In this document: positions 57,926-64,000 of the stretch, in pieces | Layout: every line of letters starts with the position of its first letter | Position numbering within the stretch: position 1 is the first letter of the stretch | The notes under the pieces: model-generated | Told to the model about the DNA's origin: nothing | The model's input: only the letters and a program-made list of their open reading frames with translations | The model's database searches: none | Position numbers and translations under genes: made by a program | Assembly (NCBI GenBank): GCA_033439255.1 | Contig: CM065883.1 | Span: 2,294,001 to 2,358,000, forward strand | Direction of reading: 5' to 3' | Length of the DNA: 64,000 nt | DNA from: Hericium rajendrae | Lineage: Eukaryota; Basidiomycota; Agaricomycetes; Russulales; Hericiaceae

Positions 57926-58040
57926 CGCACAGCAATACGATTCCTTTTTCATTGTTAGTTATATTTAGAAACAGTGCATAAATGATGTAAAGTCTCACTT
58001 GTCAGATTGATTATAAATCTCTATAAAATCTATAGCTACC
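57919..58040 (+). repeat. Dispersed repeat, copy 3, truncating gypsy
   Basis: Starts GAAGAGGGCCGATGCTTCGCAC and runs through GATTGATTATAAATCTCTAT. Reverse-complement matches are at 25010-25120 (best in the first 55 bp) and 22945-23055 (best in the last part). The start can fold as GCCGaTGC-TTC-GCACGGC, a small hairpin best preserved in the 25-kb copy. Confidence 0.6.
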
Positions 58041-58796
58041 TCAAGGTCAACATCTGAGAAATATGTTACTGGTATATAACACTATATTAGCTACATAGCT
58101 TTCCTAGGTCCATAGCTGTCCTCTTTTATACATAGCAGTCAAGTAAACTATGCAAAGCTATCATAGCTTGTCATAGCTGTCATAGCATAAGGCATAAGCT
58201 ATCATAGCTACCATAGCTACCATGGCATAGGGCATAAGCTATCATAGCTGTCATAGTTATTCTAGTATAAGATAACTATAGAAGCTATATTAACTATATA
58301 ATATATCTCTATCATTATATTATATCTAGCTAGTAAGATTTCTATCTACTCTATATTACTTCTATCAAATATGCTAAAATAGCATATAAAATAAATATAT
58401 TATAGATTCAATAGTCTGATATCTTACAGTCACAAACATCGAAAATTGGATAAATTATATTACTCAAACAATTTCATTACAAAACATTACTATAGCTACA
58501 GAGACTACTACAGAACTACAAAAGGTAACAAACTTACAATGACTACAAAAAGAAAAAGATACAAATAAGAAAAGACATGAGTATTAGAAGATAACAAAGA
58601 TAATATATGAAGACTTACCAGATCAACAAAAAAGCGAAAATCTACAAGACAATTTGAAGACATCAGTATAAGAAACAATCAAGCTTACCTAGTAGGACTA
58701 CATGGTAGTGTAATAAGTATGAAGACATTAGTATAAGTTATAAGATAATCAAGAATAACAGCATACCTTTAACAACAAAGAGAACAATAATTACGA
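58041..58796. other. AT-rich DNA with CATAGCT repeats, no gene
   Basis: 58136-58265 holds irregular tandem ATCATAGCT / GTCATAGCATA units. The rest is AT-rich without coding signal. Confidence 0.6.
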
Positions 58797-59484
58797 TTCC
58801 TTAGAATCGTTTACTCTATACCGCCTTTTCATAGTGAAAACGACACCAAAACGATGACTATGCCCATTAGGCAGTTGGCTTATATAATCACATATCTTCA
58901 ATCTAACGAGTTTGCAGGTTCAACTCCAGCTCTGGCCAAACTTTCTTGATTTAATGTAACTTGATCAGTTCTCAACCAATTCACCTGTTCTCAAATGCAT
59001 CTGGATCTGCTCATTTATTGCTTTCTGATAGTATTTTTTGCACCCTGATCTGTGCAGAACTCATAGAATGCAATGAATTTCTACATTTTCCCTCTATGAC
59101 ACTTGAACTTGAGCTAACTCAGTCCATTCTTCACCGATTTACTCGTTCTCAAATGCGTCTAAATCTACTCACTTATAGCTTTGCTACCATACTTCATGCA
59201 TCCAAATCGGTTAAGAACTTACAGAATGCAAAGTGTTTCTTTTTTCCTCTTCTAAAATGCTTGAACCCTAGCTAACTAGGCCAATTCTCAACCAATTTAC
59301 TCGTTCTAAAATGCATCAGAATCTACTTATTGATAGCTTTCTGACGGTACCTTAGGCGTTAGGATCGGTGCAAAACTCGCAGAATGCAAATTGTTTCTAC
59401 ATTTTCCCCTAGAATGCTTGAACTCCAGCTAACTTAATCAGTACTCAACTGATTCACTTGTTCTCAAATGCATCCAAATATACC
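58797..59484 (+). repeat. Dispersed copy of the Plavaka-arm inner module
   Basis: Begins ATTACGATTCCTTAGAATC, followed by the tRNA-like unit (58870-58937) with B-box GGTTCAACTCC. Then come four about 165-190 bp units with TTCTCAAATGCATC. It matches 11590 to 10910 on the minus strand nearly throughout, so the module is mobile or was copied independently of the full element. Confidence 0.75.
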
Positions 59485-60719
59485 AGAAAGCTGGTCTCTA
59501 ACACAATTTACTGCTTATAGAAAGATACAGCCACTAAAATGATACACAGGAAACAAATGTACATACTGCTTATTGATAAAATGAGCAAAAAATGCAATTT
59601 ATCGGTAGCAGTGGGTCCTGAGAGTCGGTCATGTGATCCTACAAGACCTTGTGCGGCCGAACAAGGTCTTAGCGCCCACTTACATAAGCATAAGTCGCCT
59701 ACAGAGCCAATACACTGTATACAGTGATTGCTTTATAGCTCTGCAACGAAGCAATCAATCGACAAACGGTAAATTGTGTTCAAATACCTTTGATCACATC
59801 TTTCCAACCCAATTTAGAATATGAAAATCGGATCACTCCAAGCAGAGATATTTCTCGATTTATGTGCCACATCAGCAAAAGAGTATTGTCTCCTATCTCA
59901 ACAACAAGTGGTGCTATAATGTTGTAAACTATACTGTTAGAAAGCTACTGTAAATCCAATTTCAATAAGCCCTCATACATTATGATTGATGCAGTATCAG
60001 CAGAGCTATAAAGCAATTAGTCTGCCACATCATCATGGACATATAGTTCAATAGATCAGCATTTTGCCATGCTATCTTGCTGTTTATAGCACTATTCTAA
60101 AGCTATTCTAAATCTGATTCCAATAAGCTTTCACTCATTCTGATTCATGTGGTATTGAGAGGGCCATGGTGCAATCTCTATGCCACATCATCAGAAGAGA
60201 TCCAAAAAGTTGGTGATGGCCCTACACCATCATTGGACACCTCAGCCGCAACTCACTGTAGATGGGAACTGGGCGTGTCCAAGCCTTGTAGTCAGTGTGC
60301 ACTACTGGTAGTATCACACTGACTTCAAAGCTATCTGAAGAAAAGAAGAGAAAGCAGAGAGCGCAACATCAACTACTGCTGACATAAGCTAAGCACAGCC
60401 ACCAGACCTTGTGCGGCCGAACAAGGTCTGCTATTGATCACGTGATTGGTCATTAGCTTTGTTCAACAATACAATGTTTGACATTGATCATATATTCAAT
60501 CTTGAATCTTGTTTGATTTGTAGATATTACAAGTATTTATAATATAAGCATATATAATAGTGTATATCATATATCGAGCTGATTATAATAAGATATGACA
60601 AGTGTGTACTGTATTACATACCAGATTATATATATAATCAGGTACTAAGATATATAACATAGCAGAAAATGTAGAGTTATCAGAGGTAGGAGCTGAACTA
60701 CTCATGATTAGATTAGATT
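59485..60719. mobile_element. AT-rich region with a palindrome-bounded element (about 59625-60456)
   Basis: Two identical 26-bp near-palindromes (AGACCTTGTGCGG... half-site) lie at 59644-59669 and 60404-60429. Outside them, GGTCATGTGATC on the left and GATCACGTGATTGGTC on the right are inverted copies. The arrangement suggests a roughly 830-bp non-autonomous DNA element. No gene or clear target duplication was seen. Confidence 0.45.
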
Positions 60720-61120
60720 CATCAGGAACCTTCAAAACTTTCTGTTTGACCTGCGAGACATCTGACAGTATCTGCATGACCTGCAGCAGTTGCATCAGAC
60801 ACATCAGATACTCTCAGACAACATCAGCTACTCTCAGCTAGCTGCAGAATATTTGACCTCAAGATTCAAAAAAGTATCAATGCAGAATGCTCGCAGATTG
60901 ATCAGAACTGATCAGATTTATGTAAATTTTAGATATTGAAAAGTTTGTTGCATCTAATGATTAGAGTTGGATGACTACTATATCTGCCAATAGTTATTGA
61001 TTTCAAAATATAAAAGCTCTGATCAGAAATTGATCTCTAATTAGAGCCTGCAGCTGGATCAGGTCTTGCAGTTGATCAGACTCTGCAGGGTCCATCAGAA
61101 AGTTTTGAAGGTTCCTGATG
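60720..61120 (-). mobile_element. MITE copy 2 (401 bp)
   Basis: Reverse-complement of copy 1 with only a few substitutions and one 2-bp indel by eye. Its ends, CATCAGGAACC and GGTTCCTGATG, are perfectly inverted. Flanks end in TT and start with TT, consistent with a 2-bp duplication. It stops 26 bp before hAT copy 2. Confidence 0.8.
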
Positions 61121-61145
61121 TTAAATAGTGTTTTTTTATATGCTT

Positions 61146-62693
61146 TAGGGTTCGACACGAGTCAGAGTCACCTGTAGATCAACATGGGTATACCCACAAA
61201 ATTGACCTGCAGGTATCTAACTTGTAGATCCAGATCACCTAGTGGCTGAGATCTATACAAATCCAGATCAAGGTTGTACTCAAACTCATTGACCTGTGAG
61301 TGACCTGTGGGTAACCTGCTATCCAAACTTTATTTTGGTTAACATATTATATTGCAAAGTTCAAATCTATATGTCATGATCCCTAACTAACTACATACTA
61401 TATGTCATCTGCCAACACTAACTTACAGCTTCAATCACATATGCCCATTATCACTATATCTTGTCATACCCATGAAGTGTATAAAGTCTACAAGCAAGGC
61501 ATGGATTCAAAAGGCTGCATGCGACATACTTGTGGCATCGACATGGGCATGTGCATGCCGGTGGGGCAGCTTTGAGTATGTGTATGCACATGGGCTGGCA
61601 CATGTGCAAGGGGAGCATATGTGGGTGCTGGTGTACTGGCATAGCTGTGGGCATGCACACACAAATGATAATCACCAGCTTGGATGGAAATTGGGAATGA
61701 GACCGGGGAGGGTGCATTTTGATTGTTGAATAGCACTAATGGCATATAAAACTTGCCTCACATTGGGCTTCTGTCAGACGAATGATATGACAGCATGCAT
61801 AGTGGCATGTGTGATGTCCATAGGCATGAATGCACACATGTAGTTTGAGCAATGGACTATGGGATGGTGGGGGCATGCAGTCAAAAATGTGTATGCTGGC
61901 AGGGCATGTATTGGTAGATGCACACTGTCTCAGACATGCAAGAATATGCAAAGCTGTTTGTAGACAACTGCGTATTGTTGAGGCATGCTAGACACTGCTC
62001 GGATGATCAGCAAAAAGATGTCAAGTCTTGCTGTTGTAGCAACAATGCTGTAGCAACAAGACCTGACAGGCATTGTGGGCCTTGCAGTTGCAGCGCTAGA
62101 CTGGCACTGTGCATGCTCTTACTGTTGTGAGTGGGAATTAAATTTCTGGTGCACATGAGTGCTGGTTGTCGAAGATGGGTGAGGGCCGGTTGGCTGGTTG
62201 ACCTGTTGATGAGGACGATGGGAGAAGCACAGATGGTACACGAAATATGGTGGATGATGTCAAAAAATGGTGGAATGTCATGAAACTCATCAAACATCAT
62301 GAAACCTGTCGAAGAACAGTGAAAAATGAGAGCCTTGCCTGTTATCGAGTGAGACTCCTGAGATCAGCACAGTACAATGAAATAAAAGGCTTTTGGACTC
62401 ACCTAGAAGCCTCTCGAATCTCCATAACACCCATCCTGCCATTGAATTGAGGAGATATGGTGAAAAGGGAAGGATTAAGATGAAAAAACAAAGAGGAGGG
62501 CATCGTAAAAGTGAGACACAACTTTAAGACCAACTGACTTGCAAGTGATCTGTGATGTCACAGATACCTGACCTGCAGCTCCAGATCACCCAGTGGTGCA
62601 AATCTGCATGGATCCAGGTCAGCACCTTGGACAGATTGAATACCTGTGAGTTCAGATCTAAGTCACCCACGAGTGCACTTGTGTTGAACCCTA
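61146..62693. mobile_element. hAT-like element, copy 2 (1548 bp)
   Basis: Ends TAGGGTTCGACAC and GTTGAACCCTA are inverted. Flanks ATATGCTT (61138-61145) and ATATACTT (62694-62701) make an 8-bp duplication with one mismatch. Reversed, its interior aligns in patches with copy 1 (for example GGAGTCTCACTC and TTTTTGACATCAT). The middle is rich in TGCATG/GCACATG. No transposase frame survives. Confidence 0.75.
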
Positions 62694-62701
62694 ATATACT
62701 T

Positions 62702-64000
62702 AAAGTGATGTTTGCACAATTGATGCTCTCAGGCATTTGTATAAGTTTTTTGTTACTCTAAACCTTCATGCTAATCGACAGGCAATTTTACCAGAAAGTA
62801 GTTGCCATATTTGGTCACTAATTTCTGCCAGTATACAAAATATGATTTGAAGGTAAGAATTCAATTTTTATAGTATTTTATGCATGTAAAATAGAAAAAT
62901 ACTGACTAGATTATACATTGAAGAGATATAAGCTCTATTAAAAAAAAAACTGATATGATTTATGTTATTTTTTGTAAAAGTCAGAAAAAAAATCCAAATA
63001 TAGAAATTAAATTCTGCCTTTGGTGCTAGCAGCAATGCATACAAATCAATAGAAGGTACACAGGCTAACAGAAAATGTATGAGATAGTAGAAGCATACAT
63101 AAGTTTGTTGTGATGCTCATAGGTTGATACATGTGTAAGCTAATCAACAAAAGTATGCATAGGTCAAAAAATGTGAGCCAAGAGTGCATATATGAGTTGG
63201 TGTAGTGTGTATCATCTGAAAAATTGAAATTTCATATAGCCCAGTATTGATCTATATGTTTTATCATAGCACTATAAGGTCTATCACTATTTATGCCACC
63301 ACAGTTCTCAACTATGTAAGACTATGAGGCCTATCATAGCTATCATAACAGTAGTTGGACACTATATAGTGCTACATGTTTCTGAAGGATAGCTATAGTT
63401 GTTGTACAAATCATATAAATTCAAAGGCTTGCTCTGATCTATATGGTCCCTACTATGATCTCTGCTATTAGTACTGTCTCAGATCAATCAGGTACAAGAG
63501 ATATAAAGCCAAAATCAATTATATTTCATACAGCTACTAGTACAATCAAGTATATTACAAGTTCAAACAGTGCACACATGCACAATGGTACACATCATGT
63601 ACAGGTAGAGCTATGTGCAGGCATGTGTGCACTGGTAAGGCACAACAAAAGTACATATGTGCATAAGGCACTAGGTTCATGCACAAGGCATGATAAGTGT
63701 CATAGCTGTGCAGGAGGTCCAGTGGCCATGCTCACCAATATCAAGCTGTAGTGGGCCTATATATAAGATGCAATGTGCAGTGAGGATGTGTGAGATATTG
63801 AGAGCCATGCATGAGGCATAGAGGGTGAGCATAAGGCATACAGGCCCATATGTAAGGCTGCTACTAGCTTGTACAGGAGATCAACAGGGTGTGGTGGCCA
63901 TGCACAGGATGCTGCAAGCATGTGCAGAGTGTCAAGATGCTGTGGGCCTGTACATGAAGTACAGTAAGCATCTATAGGATGGTGGCTTGTATGCAAGATG
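62702..64000. other. AT-rich DNA with simple repeats, no gene
   Basis: 63220-63420 has CTATCATAGC-type repeats like those at 58136-58265. 63560-64000 is rich in TGTGCATG and GGCATA words. The short open frames here are low-complexity. No gene, TIR or LTR was recognised. Confidence 0.5.

Noticed and set aside
57919-57975. Helitron 3' end at the gypsy breakpoint
   Set aside because: A small hairpin exists but no CTRR terminus follows it at the expected distance.
61454-61745. His/Pro-rich frames within hAT copy 2
   Set aside because: They are translations of a TGCATG/GCACATG-rich tract on either strand, with no conservation in copy 1.

Overview
The window looks like a repeat-rich stretch of a basidiomycete fungus, most likely an Agaricomycete. 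The reasons are a CxC2-type KDZ transposase, a Plavaka transposase, short GT-AG introns of about 45-70 nt, Ty1/copia and Ty3/gypsy elements, and host-like genes of kinds that accompany such transposons in mushrooms and their relatives. No bacterial, organellar or rRNA features were seen. Nearly everything readable is a mobile element, a relic of one, or a gene broken by one.

Layout. 1-2281: a plus-strand multi-exon gene with a 2OG-Fe(II) dioxygenase signature (H-x-D, distal H, R), possibly TET/JBP-like, with one nonsense codon. 2962-7336: a minus-strand multi-exon unknown gene whose C-terminus resembles a divergent HECT C-lobe. 7655-22870: a large AT-rich DNA element with about 2-kb inverted arms made of tandem repeats, tRNA-like units and 26-bp palindromes, enclosing a decayed full-length Plavaka transposase (12044-15036). 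Its right arm is split by copia element A (17209-22533). 23424-24942 and 61146-62693: two oppositely oriented hAT-like elements, each with an 8-bp target duplication. 26348-29958: a decayed gene resembling DUF6532 proteins, split by a 1.36-kb gag-only LTR retrotransposon (28071-29426). 29959-33989: a copia fragment with a reversed solo LTR in its primer site, a GC-rich island, then another solo LTR. 34322-44313: an 11-exon KDZ transposase gene, apparently intact except for a young full-length copia element (B, 36100-42173) inserted in exon 7. 44660-48128: three accessory-type genes, one with a viroplasmin/RNase H1 N-terminal domain. 48129-49245: a copia mosaic. 50360-57925: a decayed, 3'-truncated Ty3/gypsy element carrying a MITE. 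57919-64000: dispersed repeats, a second MITE copy, a palindrome-bounded element, hAT copy 2 and AT-rich DNA.

How it fits together. The region records nested waves of transposition. The older elements (Plavaka, gypsy, the DUF6532-like gene) are full of TGA/TAG/TAA codons where Trp, Arg or Gln is expected, which suggests C-to-T (RIP-like or methylation-driven) decay. Copia B and the gag-only element have identical LTRs and open frames, so they are recent. Both share the same 15-nt primer-binding site, which matches the inside of initiator tRNA-Met, so the small gag-only element may depend on copia enzymes.
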